Part shown: positions 1 to 8,701 of the stretch, in pieces | Position numbering within the stretch: the stretch's first letter is position 1 | How the letters are laid out: each line of letters opens with the position of its first letter | Origin: Conidiobolus incongruus B7586 | Taxonomy: Eukaryota > Entomophthoromycota > Entomophthoromycetes > Entomophthorales > Conidiobolaceae | DNA: 10,402 nucleotides | Reading direction: 5' to 3' | Assembly: GCA_000697335.1 (NCBI GenBank) | Contig: JNEM01008505.1 | Span: forward strand, 1-10,402 | Program-made: the position numbers and the translations under genes | The notes under the pieces: generated by a model | Databases searched by the model: none | What the model was told of the DNA's origin: nothing | Seen by the model: only the letters and a program-made list of their open reading frames with translations

Positions 1-5
1 ATTTT

Positions 6-34
6 TATATAATATAGTTTGGCTATATTATATA
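6..34. repeat. Perfect inverted repeat (12-bp stem, 5-base loop)
   Basis: The arm TATATAATATAG (6-17) is followed by the loop TTTGG and the exact reverse complement CTATATTATATA (23-34). All 12 pairs match. All pairs but one are A-T, so the hairpin would be weak as DNA. No matching copy was found elsewhere in the window, so there is no evidence of a mobile element. Its position at the window edge means that flanking context is missing. Confidence 0.8.
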
Positions 35-916
35 GTATATAAAATATAGAGTAAATTTGAATCAATTGAATTATAAAAGTTTCAATGGATTTTTATATTC
101 TAAGCTTTTGAATTATTAATTAAAAATTTTGAACAATTTGTTAACTGAATATTTTTATTATAATTATATAAAATCTTTTTGGATTAATATAAAAGTCAAA
201 TTATTAATTTGGAATAAAGTAATATATTTAAAAATTAGGGATATTTGAGTTATATTTGAACAATAATATAATATTTTGATGATATGATTTATGTACAAAT
301 ATATATTATATAAGGAATCAATTAGAAAATTAATATAAAAAATCATACTAGGCATTTTATTAATTACTAAATAAAAATTTAACTACAATTTAAATTTGTA
401 TTTAAAATATCTTAGAATTTATTATATATACGCCATATATTACTACGAATAGGAGAGAGAGTAAAATGAGGAAAAATCAGAAAATAAACCGTTACTTGTC
501 CTTGAAATTATTTATTTGTATAGAGTATTTTTCAGAATAAAATATATATATTCTTATAGATTAATAAAAATTATAGCTATTTCAAAAAATATTTCCATTA
601 TTAATTAAAAAAACTTGTTATATAAATAATATTATTATTAGAAGTAAAAGTATCAATTCTATGAAATTTATATAGTATTATATTCATATCATATATTTAA
701 AATTTCAAACAATCACAAATTAATCCATTTTAATATATATAGTACTTTAATTTTTGCATCCCCTAATTTTTTTTTATTTTCGAAACTTCATAATAGGATT
801 AAAATTGGTTTTTGAATATTAGAATAATATTACATATTAATTTAATAATTTCTATTTTTATATAAGCTGACATTTTTTGATCGAAAATATTTTATAAGAA
901 TTGACTAGTGATCAGC
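35..916. other. AT-rich non-coding stretch
   Basis: No frame here has a convincing start, length or composition. The longest frame, 63 codons on the - strand at 164-355, encodes mostly Ile, Asn, Tyr and Leu, as chance reading of AT-rich DNA does. A purine-rich run at about 448-482 precedes a 24-codon ATG frame (466-540, starting MRKNQKINRY), which is too short to call. I see no RNA gene or repeat here. Confidence 0.6.
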
Positions 917-937
917 ATATATATATATATATATATA
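917..937. repeat. (AT)n dinucleotide microsatellite
   Basis: There are ten uninterrupted AT units plus a final A, preceded by CAGC and followed by ATTG. It is a simple sequence tract, likely length-variable between individuals, with no evidence of function. Confidence 0.9.
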
Positions 938-1241
938 ATTGATTTTTATTCTATTTTATTATCAGTACATAAGATAGAATAAAATTTGTGCGGCTAATGT
1001 GGTTTAAATTTTAATTGAACATTATCGCTTTTAATTGAAAATTTTCAAAATACTACGTTAACTCAAATTAATTAAAGATTTTTAATATTATTCATGAATA
1101 TTAAAGTCATTTATAATTCAGCATAAAAAATAATTAATATTTTTACTCAAATTTAAAAAAACTATAATAGTATCTCTAACTATCAGTATTGCTGATCTAA
1201 TTATTAATGATATTTGATTAAACAGGAATAATAGAAATTTC

Positions 1242-1266
1242 AATAATAATAATAATAATAATAATA

Positions 1267-1350
<84 letters not shown>

Positions 1351-1358
1351 GTAATACT
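1242..1358. repeat. (AAT)n trinucleotide microsatellite, 39 units
   Basis: The array has 39 in-phase triplets: 36 AAT, two AGT (1269-1271 and 1350-1352) and a final ACT (1356-1358). The run between the two AGT interruptions is 26 perfect AAT units (1272-1349). In the AAT phase it would read as polyasparagine with Ser and Thr at the interruptions. That frame has no ATG before the array and runs from a stop at 1215 to a stop at about 1389, so I treat the array as non-coding. Confidence 0.95.
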
Positions 1359-4300
1359 AAAATACTCTCTTTAATAATGTTAATATATTAATTCAACAAG
1401 TCAAAAAGTGATAGTTTTAGCATTAAAACTAAATAGATCAATATAATATAAAATATATAAAAATATTAATTAATCAAAATTTTTGGAAATGTTGCCCAAA
1501 GTTGGAAATAGCTAAAGTCTTCTCAAATTAACAAATTTTTAAATGCAATATTTAAATGATTTAGAACTGATTGAGGCGATTATTCATTTCTATATATTTC
1601 ATTTAATCAAATACCAAATATCCTGTAATTGTTTGAAATTGATTGATTCAAATGGCTGAGATATTATAAGCCAACTTGAAATTTAGATAACTTAAAGTAT
1701 CAGAATATCATTTTGTTATTTAACACACATGTAGAATAAGTAATATAAAAGATATCTATTTATTGGTAAACAAGTATATATTTGATATTTTAAATTTATT
1801 ATTATTTTTATAAAAATTATTATTTGAAAAATTTTTAGAAAATTAATTGGATGATTATAGTAACGGATAAATTTTAACAAATAAAGTAATTTTATCCTCT
1901 TTGCAAGATATAATGTTTTAAAGATTATTAGGTTTGAGTTGATAAAAATATATTGGTTTTATCTCCTAAAAATATTGAAATTACAATTTAATTAACTCTC
2001 ACTGAACATAATATACTCAATCGAGTAAAATTATATTATCAATGTCTTGAATTATAATTATCGCATAAATCTATGCAAGAATTTTAAATTTTCCAACAGA
2101 AAAGAGGTAAAAATATGGATCAATTATTTGACAGATGCGAAATTATTTGAAATAAACTTAAACCAAATCCAATTTTTAAATCTAAAACCAAATATTGCAA
2201 TGCCAAGATTTCATTTAAATCCTTTTCTAGATGATGTAAAATGCACAGGACAATTAAATCATGTCCAAAATTAAATAAAACAGTAGACCCGATTTTATAA
2301 TTAAAAATCCTCAATTTTTGAGCAAATTAATTCGGACAATGAGGTTAATTATTATGCGATCTAATTAATTCATCAATTCAATTAAGATCAAAATAATTTT
2401 CAAGCTCTCAAATAATAAAATATTTGAAATGGCATTATTATTAATAATCAATTACTCTTCACCAAAATTAAAGATTAAATGCTAAGCATTATTATATTTG
2501 ATAACTCTCTATTTTAAATTCTAAGCTAATCAATGGATTATTCGGTGTATATGTTGTGGTAAATTTGAATTTTAAGTCATAATATGATATTTTTAAAAGT
2601 AGATCTTACATTAACCAAAATTATATTATGTGATTTTTTTAATGAATTTACAATTCTGGTTATACATAAAGAAAATTATCACAATATATATACTAGACTG
2701 TAATTTAATCAAAATTTTTCAAAAAAAAATTTAAATATTTAATATTACTAGAAAAAATATTATATTTTGTTTAAACTGTATATTAGTTAAAGTTGACCTT
2801 GAAATTCCACTATATTAAAATAAGTGAGACTGAATATATATATCTATTTAAATAATAATCTAATTTAATTATTAATCAAGCATATATATTTATATATAAA
2901 ATTTATTTTAATAAATATTAACTATTAGATATCAAATAAAATCAATACAATATGTTATTGTAGTTTGGAAATAGGAATATATATTACGAAGCAATTAAAA
3001 TAATTTGGTAACTTATATAAAGTACACTTAAATAATGATTAAACGATTTATTCCACCTTTTATAACTAATCGTTGATGGTTTATAAAATTAAATAGTTTG
3101 ATTAAAACATTTAATATTAATATAAATTAATATTGCTGTATAATCAGTTTAATTATAATTTGATCATATTACAATTATATTCCTACTTGATTTTTATTTT
3201 CTTTAACCAATATTGGTACCAGACAATTATTAACTTTAATTAAGAATTTTTAAAAATTTTACAAGGGGAAGTATTTTATAAAATGCTTTATTTTTTTTAG
3301 ATAATTAAATGCAAAATTATAATTATACATATTACTGGATTATAATTACTTGAACAATATTTTATTGCTCATATTAATAATCGATTTGTAAATAGCATAT
3401 GAATGATCTTGATTCTAAATAGGTAAATGCTAAAATACCGAGTAAAGGAAAAAAATTAACTAGCTTTAATTATTAATCCTGGAAAAATATTACATTAATC
3501 AAGCATTATAATTATCAAAGAAAGCGCTTTTATTATAAAAGTAATGGTTCCCAACAATTTTTGTTAAATGCCTTTATAATTTATTTAGTTTAACTTAAAT
3601 TAATTTGAATTCTAAATTTAGAAATGAAATATTTGATATGAAATCAGAGATTTGAAGGGTACAATTAATATAGATAATTAGATATTCTCATAAAGTTTTA
3701 ATATGAAATTTTTGGAGTTAATTTAAAGTTTTAAGGTTTATGATTTTATTTTTGGTTGAAATTTCTAATATTAGTATTTTTGAGAATGTATTTTAAAAAA
3801 GAATATCATTAATTGTAATTAAAAGGTATTTATAATAATTATAAGATTAACAAAATCAATCATTAAAATTTATAGTATCGGTATATAATATTTTGTTCAT
3901 AATTATTTTGATGTATATATTAAAATGGTCTTTGGGAATTTTTAAATTACTAAGATTGATTATAAGTTTTATAACCATTTTATACCTAATTATATTTAAA
4001 TTTATGAATAATTGCCAGATCAAAAAAATTCCAAAGTTAATCGTATACTATTAAGTTATAGATTTCTCCTTAATAATTAAAGATGATATAATCTATATAA
4101 TCAATTAACTAAACAGTATCAAATGTATTATTATTTTTACGAATCTAAAATCTTGGTCGATTGAATCGATTGCTAAATTATTGACTAAATCCAAAATATT
4201 AATGAGAAACTCCTAACTATCAATAATAGTATATCCAATGATTTAGTTCAGTTGATTGATATTAATTAGTTCATTTATATAATTGTCGTCTTAACCAATA

Positions 4301-4849
4301 GGTATCTAAAAATATATTCACTATATCTAATACTATATAACCTTGAAATTGGGTTTAGATTTCAAGTATTTGATAAACATAAATTTTATGGATTGATATT
4401 ACTAAATTTAACAATAAATTAGTTAATTCATGCAACTTATCAAAATGTATCGTTGGCATATCGATAATATTAACAATATCTTTTAATATATTTGAAGATA
4501 TAATATATTATATATTATTTATGATATAAATTTAAGCTTAGTTTAGTTTGTATTAAATTCACTAAATAATCTATTTATTATTCATTTAATTTATAACTTG
4601 ATCATGTTATTTAACGGAAAATTTTATAAAGTAACAAATATTAAAATTTGATAAAAAGATTAAACAATTTGGTAATAGCGATTAAAAATATTGTTCATTG
4701 ATTGGATGGTAATGAGTTAATAAACCAATCGTATATAATAATGATATATTGAAACCAAGTAGTGTCAATGGTAATGTTAATTTTAAAGCTGATGAAAATA
4801 GGAAAAATAAATTTTTAAATAAACCTTCCAAAATAAATCAGTTAACAAT
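1359..4849. other. Long AT-rich non-coding stretch
   Basis: About 3.5 kb shows no supported gene. The longest frame is 75 codons on the + strand (2047-2274). It opens at TTG rather than ATG, and its only internal ATG comes about 50 codons in. Local oddities are a 10-bp palindrome AAAGCGCTTT (3521-3530), a TCGATTG direct repeat at 4157-4163 and 4166-4172, and short palindromes AATCGATT (4164-4171) and TATCGATA (4459-4466). I found no tRNA-like box pair, no terminal inverted repeats and no tandem array. The stretch could hold distal regulatory DNA for the bZIP gene or simply be spacer. Confidence 0.6.
3521..3530. other. 10-bp palindrome AAAGCGCTTT
   Basis: This is a perfect dyad with a GCGC core in DNA where G, C and CpG are scarce. 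It does not extend beyond ten bases. It could be a dimer-binding site, but no gene start is near and one copy proves little. Confidence 0.25.
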
Positions 4850-4881
4850 TAAATCTTGCGAGGAGACTGCCTAATTGGGAG

Positions 4882-4977
4882 ATGGTGTATTTTGCTTCAC
4901 ATGGTATGAACCAATTTAGTTTAGGTTATTTGATTATTGAATTTGGTTTTTGGAATTTGATGCTTGGTGTTAATTAA
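4882..4977 (+). other. Short upstream frame, 31 codons, uncertain
   Basis: An ATG frame of 31 residues begins MVYFASHGMNQFSLGYLIIE and stops at TAA 4975-4977. It ends before the TATA-like box, so it lies in the transcript only if transcription starts further upstream. It contains a donor-like GTATG at 4904-4908. Joining there to the AG at 5031-5032 would keep the bZIP reading frame, which is open from 5029 onward, and would add an N-terminal extension. That spliced model is arithmetically possible but has no other support. A chance frame in promoter DNA is as likely. Confidence 0.15.
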
Positions 4978-4982
4978 TTTGA

Positions 4983-4992
4983 AACGATCGTT
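4983..4992. promoter_or_regulatory. 10-bp palindrome AACGATCGTT upstream of the TATA-like box
   Basis: This perfect dyad holds two CpG steps and lies about 45 bases upstream of the TATA-like box and 111 bases before the bZIP ATG. CpG is rare in the non-coding DNA here, so a CpG-bearing palindrome at a promoter position is a reasonable candidate binding site for a dimeric factor. I do not recognise it as a named motif. Confidence 0.3.
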
Positions 4993-5035
4993 CCTGTCTG
5001 TTACCATATCGGATTTTGCTGCCATTAATTAGTAG

Positions 5036-5043
5036 TATATATA
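5036..5043 (+). promoter_or_regulatory. TATA-like box
   Basis: TATATATA lies 60 bases before the bZIP ATG, inside the GC-richer leader. If initiation occurs about 30 bases downstream, the leader would be only about 30-40 bases and would exclude the short upstream frame at 5052. In budding-yeast-like scanning initiation the start could be elsewhere. AT-rich strings are common in this window, so the position is the main argument. Confidence 0.4.
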
Positions 5044-5051
5044 GTCGATCA

Positions 5052-5084
5052 ATGGCCATCAGAGAGGCAAAAGTATCCCATTAA
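5052..5084 (+). other. Possible upstream ORF, 10 codons (MAIREAKVSH)
   Basis: An ATG in the context CAATGG opens a 10-codon frame ending at TAA 5082-5084, 19 bases before the bZIP ATG and in a different reading frame. Upstream ORFs are known to control translation of stress bZIP mRNAs such as GCN4 and ATF4, so position and size are suggestive. It matters only if it is within the mRNA. The TATA-like box at 5036-5043 is so close that the transcript may start after it. Confidence 0.3.
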
Positions 5085-5103
5085 GTATTTGTTAGTTTTC
5101 AAA

Positions 5104-5967
5104 ATGAAATTGGCCACTCAACCACTTTATCAGGATAAACACGTTGATAGTTTAAAATCTAATTTATATTCTTCAGAATTTGACCCTTGGGTTCAACTTG
5201 AGTATCCAACTTCGGATGCTGTCTCTCTCGCCTTGACTCCACCATCTATTTACCCTAACGAGAGCGTCCAAATAGGCTCTCTTTGGCCAGATGACGATTA
5301 TATGAATTCTTTTCCTTCATCAACATCTGTTCATCCTCTTTCTTCAGCATACACAGGAATTAATTCCGTTCCATTGGATTTTACTAACGCTTTATCATCA
5401 ATGGTTTCTGTTCCTATGACTCCAAGCCAAAAGATTGATCCTGTAACAACTATGAGCGATAATTTATTACTCAATGACTGTAATTTTATGCTAACTCCGA
5501 TTCCACAAAACTCTATAATCGATACCAATTACATTTCGGACCTCTTACTATCAGACTCCAACTCGATTGTAACAATCTCTCCTCCTAACTATCAGCTACC
5601 CAGTGATTATACTCCTTACCCCTTAAGCAATGTTCCAACAGTCGACCCTAACCAGCAAAATGAACCAACAGTTTCAGCTAAATCTAAAACCATAAAAGCT
5701 AAAAAAATGAAATCAAGTGCAACAAAACAGCTTAAAAACAGCTTAACAAACCAAACTGCCACAAAGCTTTCTAAGTTAGAAAGAAATCGGATAGCAGCAT
5801 CCAAATGCAGACAAAAGACCAAGAAATGGCAGGAAGAAACTATCAAAACAATCGAAAAAACCACGAAACAGAATGAGTTGTTAGAGAATGAATTAATGGA
5901 ATTGAGGCAACAAATTATGGATCTTAAAATACTGCTAGCAAGCGCTACTTGCGAGAATTCCACATAA
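5104..5967 (+). CDS. bZIP transcription factor, ATF/CREB (Atf1-like) family
   Basis: This is a 287-residue nuclear DNA-binding protein expected to bind CRE-type sites (TGACGT) as a homo- or heterodimer. The first ATG in frame (5104, A at -3) is used; the frame is open back to 5029 without another ATG. Residues 1-190 are Ser/Thr/Pro-rich and probably disordered, with acidic-aromatic patches at about 25-34, 60-70 and 144-152 that could activate transcription. They carry five Ser/Thr-Pro sites (T45, T106, T131, S159, T170) suited to a MAP kinase. A Lys-rich stretch (193-211) is a likely nuclear signal. The basic region (about 224-242) reads LERNRIAASKCRQKTKKW, with N228-x7-R236, the conserved C235, and a Trp shared with Atf1/ATF2. 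The zipper has N257 at the usual a position and L260, L267 and L274 at d, but Thr at the first two d positions (246, 253). The end LRQQIMDLKILL matches the Atf1/ATF2 pattern. No zinc finger is present. Its G and C content is well above the flanks and it is unspliced. The family is secure; the exact orthologue is not. Confidence 0.95.
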   Translation: MKLATQPLYQDKHVDSLKSNLYSSEFDPWVQLEYPTSDAVSLALTPPSIYPNESVQIGSLWPDDDYMNSFPSSTSVHPLSSAYTGINSVPLDFTNALSSMVSVPMTPSQKIDPVTTMSDNLLLNDCNFMLTPIPQNSIIDTNYISDLLLSDSNSIVTISPPNYQLPSDYTPYPLSNVPTVDPNQQNEPTVSAKSKTIKAKKMKSSATKQLKNSLTNQTATKLSKLERNRIAASKCRQKTKKWQEETIKTIEKTTKQNELLENELMELRQQIMDLKILLASATCENST

Positions 5968-6061
5968 TATTTGAGCTTATCTATAAACTGATTATATTTT
6001 GAGTACTTCTTTGATAATTAAGCAATGTACATGGTGTATAAAATTAATTTCAATTGTATTT

Positions 6062-6067
6062 AATAAA
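6062..6067 (+). terminator. Polyadenylation signal AATAAA of the bZIP gene
   Basis: This is the first exact AATAAA after the stop codon, 95 bases downstream, and it sits in U-rich sequence. The 3' leader between stop and signal includes TGTA elements (AATGTACATGGTGTAT near 6024-6039). These resemble fungal efficiency elements and Pumilio-type sites but may be chance. Cleavage would be expected some 10-30 bases further on. Confidence 0.5.
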
Positions 6068-6639
6068 AAACTCATTATTTCCAATATTAAAAATTTTATT
6101 TTAACTTAACTATATAAATATATTGAATTAAAAATATAGCTCATTTAAAAAATTTTATTTCTTCCACTAATTTGTTATAATTTTTTTCACTTGAAAGGTT
6201 AATCAAAATTGAATGAAAATTATTTTGATTTAGATTAGTTCCTCAATGACTTGAAAAATTACCAATTATAGACCAAAAATCGAATATTAAAAAATATGGA
6301 TATTAAAATTGATTACTAATAAAAAATTAAAAAAAAAATATTAATAAAATTCAAAAAGTAAAATTATTATATTAAATAGCAATACAATGATGTTATATTG
6401 TTATATTTCTTAAGCTATATTATAATTTCATCTTTGATCTTTAAAAATAAAATTTGAAATGAACCTCCCAATTGTAAAACTGATATTCCACTTGTATCAA
6501 ATCTAAGCAAATTGAAAAATATCTATAATTCATATACCAATGGCATAGGAAACAGTGGAATGGATTTAAATTAATTTTAAATCTAATTTAATTTAATATC
6601 AAAGGTTGAATATATAATTAAAGATGTTTTAATTAATGA

Positions 6640-6819
6640 TTAGACCTGGTTTGAAAAATTCAGTTTTGATAGGTGATCAGAATATTTATCTTGTGATCTT
6701 GATAATTGTATAGAGGCGACACCTGAATCATGAAATTTACCAAAATTTGTGGAATAAAAATGAAAGAGGTTATAAATACAATTTTGACTATCATTGTATA
6801 CATGATTAATTTCTATTCG
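6640..6819 (-). other. Exon-like open frame, 59 codons, no ATG
   Basis: The frame on the - strand runs from a stop just before 6819 to TAA at 6642-6640. It contains stretches such as NFGKFHDSGVASIQLSRSQD with many codons ending in T or C and a mixed amino-acid content, unlike the Asn/Ile/Lys/Tyr-only peptides of most chance frames here. It has no in-frame ATG, so it could only be an internal or terminal exon or a relic. The sequence just upstream (CTTTTAACGAATAG) resembles a 3' splice site. I recognise no family. Confidence 0.2.
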
Positions 6820-7987
6820 TTAAAAGTGAAATTGTATATAAAAATATGAACTATTTCCTAAAACATAAAATAATATCTTCCTTAAGGTATTTCAAATTAA
6901 TAAATATTTCAAGATATAAAAATTAATTCAGTCATTATTTTATATTAAAGCTGGATGCAAAATGTTTCAATAGTTTAATCAAGTAAAAAGATATATAAAC
7001 TCTTAAATATTTCAGTTTTTATAAGTAAATAAATATATTAAAATTTTTTGTAATTATTTGAATTTATTTTTCATATAAGTATTTTGAAATTTATGAGATA
7101 TATTGGTTAGGACACCACAATAAGTGAGTTCATTTCAAATTCACAATAAATTTTCAATATATATTTCAATTCATTTGAAAATAAGTATAATGATTAATGC
7201 CATAGCTACGAAGATACAGGATCTAATAATAGTATTATCATACATTTACTAGAACTCTTTTTCAAGAATAAACGCAATATTATTCTAATATTCACTTTCA
7301 TTTTTCATCACCATCCCAAAAAAAATTAAATATCTTATCAAACTAGAAAAACTCGATTTAATTTAAAATGAATCACTGAGAGTGAAATTATCTTAATGAA
7401 ATAATTTAATTGAATTTGAATTTGAGTTCTATAGGATTTCGGAAGTTTAGTTTCAAAGTGTTGCAAATCAAATCAAATACATTTTCATCAAATAGTATCA
7501 GGTTCTCAAGATGATTTGAGTAAAATATTACTTAGTTGAATATAGTTATTGTTGTTTAGCAACATATTTATAATTAAGTAAGGCACGATCAATTTAATCT
7601 AGTGTAAATAATCATAAATATATTAATTGTTAGATCTAGATTTATTCAGAGATAATGAAATTAGGTCAACATTTTAAATTTTCAATTCAACTTAATTTAT
7701 TGAACTATTTGATTAAATTGGTCAATTTTTTCTAACCAATTGTACAATCCCTCTGATTGGCTATATTCTATTCAAACCACAACAAATTCAATACATTTTA
7801 TTCACATAGGTAAAGTTTAAGTCTCAAACTTTATTATCAATTTCACCAATGAAATTTGAGATTGATGACATCATAGTTTCCATTAACATTTAAATTTTGT
7901 TGGTATCAATAAAAACTATTATTCTCTAAATCAATTAGCATTCTAATAAAAGCATGTTTGTTTTAATTCCAAAATTTCCAATAGAAG

Positions 7988-8224
7988 ATGATGTGTAGAA
8001 TGTTGGAAGTATTTAAAAAAGAAAATATGATGAAATTTGAAATGAAAGATAGTACTAGTCTGTTCAATTGCAATTTAATCAAAGTATCTTTTCAATTAAC
8101 AAAAAATGAGTTATTCCAGCGATTCAGTACATCTGATATATATTTTAAACCATTAATTAGTTCAAATCAAAATAATGTTCGATATTACATTAAATTACCA
8201 AGCATTGTTCAACAGTTTCAATAG
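7988..8224 (+). other. Hypothetical 78-codon frame, probably chance
   Basis: An ATG frame starts MMCRMLEVFKKENMMKFEMK and stops at TAG 8222-8224. It shows no signal peptide, membrane segment, motif or recognised domain. Its base composition matches the surrounding AT-rich DNA rather than the GC-richer bZIP gene. My rough expectation is one or two chance frames of this length in a 10-kb window with this composition. Confidence 0.12.
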
Positions 8225-8288
8225 TATATATTAACATTTAAAATTAATAAAATTACAGTGTCAGTCATCCAAGTTAAATAAGTCGAAA

Positions 8289-8411
8289 TCAAATATCAAT
8301 AACCTCTGACAGTTGGAATTTAAAATATGATAGAGTGAAATCAGGTGGTAAAACCTTACTAATGTAAAATCGTAGATTAATATACCATACAACTACAATT
8401 ACAACTTTACC
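8289..8411 (-). other. Exon-like open frame, 40 codons, no ATG
   Basis: The - strand frame runs between stops and includes SKVLPPDFTLSYFKFQLSEV, which has a more protein-like composition than the neighbouring AT-rich frames. It has no ATG. It lies downstream, on the same strand, of the ATG frame at 8809-8702 and could be a later exon of the same gene, but I could not find a consistent splice path. No family is recognised. Confidence 0.15.
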
Positions 8412-8701
8412 TTATTCAATTATTTAAAATAATTCAAATACACTACCTATTTCTTGTTTTTTTGTGGTGGCTTTGATTTGATATATGATTTGGACTTTTT
8501 GAACTTTCCTAACTGGTATACAATATTAGTTCGGAAAAATAATTATATCCAAGTCAAATATCAAATACTACTAAATACTTAAAATATAAACATTGTATAA
8601 ATAATGTGTAAAAAAATAGTCAAAATATATTAATTGAATGATGTACTCCATATAATAGAATTTACAACCATACGAAACTTATAATATTTAAAATTCTGTT
8701 C

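Larger units (their letters stand above)
4850..5103 (+). promoter_or_regulatory. Promoter and 5' leader of the bZIP gene
   Basis: G and C content rises clearly from about 4856 compared with the DNA upstream and stays higher up to the gene, as expected of a promoter and transcribed leader. It contains a CCAAT pentamer on each strand (ATTGG 4874-4878, CCAAT 4911-4915), the palindrome AACGATCGTT (4983-4992), a TATA-like box (5036-5043) and a short upstream frame (5052-5084). CCAAT pentamers are common by chance at this composition. No TGACGTCA or ATGACGT site occurs here, so the sequence gives no sign of simple autoregulation through an ATF/CRE site. Confidence 0.55.
6068..8701. other. AT-rich stretch with scattered exon-like open frames
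   Basis: No complete gene is visible in about 2.6 kb. The first 500 bases are plain AT-rich DNA. Beyond about 6600 the DNA is less monotonous, and several short stop-to-stop frames have fairly protein-like composition: - strand 6640-6819, + strand 7713-7820, + strand 7988-8224 and - strand 8289-8411. One of them (7713-7820) ends next to a donor-like AG|GTAAAG (GT at 7810). They lie on different strands, so at most some could belong to one intron-containing gene. Chance frames of this size are expected at this base composition. I see no repeats, RNA genes or transposon ends. Confidence 0.45.

Noticed and set aside
164-355. 63-codon frame on the - strand
   Set aside because: It encodes almost only Ile, Asn, Tyr, Leu and Phe, as AT-rich spacer does, with no motif and no compositional rise.
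1218-1388. Polyasparagine reading frame through the (AAT)n array
   Set aside because: It has no ATG before the array and stops close on both sides, so it is a microsatellite.
2047-2274. 75-codon frame on the + strand (with a 64-codon frame opposite at 2120-2314)
   Set aside because: It starts at TTG, and its only ATG comes after about 50 codons. Base composition matches the flanks, no domain is seen, and one or two chance frames this long are expected in such a window.
4459-4466. TATCGATA palindrome resembling an insect DRE site
   Set aside because: It is a short single copy far from any gene start, with no reason to expect that factor here.
5331-5963. Two - strand frames (5331-5528 and 5616-5963) opposite the bZIP gene
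   Set aside because: They are shadows of the bZIP coding frame; the + strand product has an unmistakable bZIP domain.
6636-6713. 25-codon ATG frame on the + strand ending in a hydrophobic run
   Set aside because: It is too short to separate from chance and overlaps the longer exon-like frame on the other strand.
7550-7564. TGTTG-TTTAG-CAACA small hairpin, partly like an RFX X-box
   Set aside because: The stem is only five bases, the left half-site does not match, and no gene start is adjacent.
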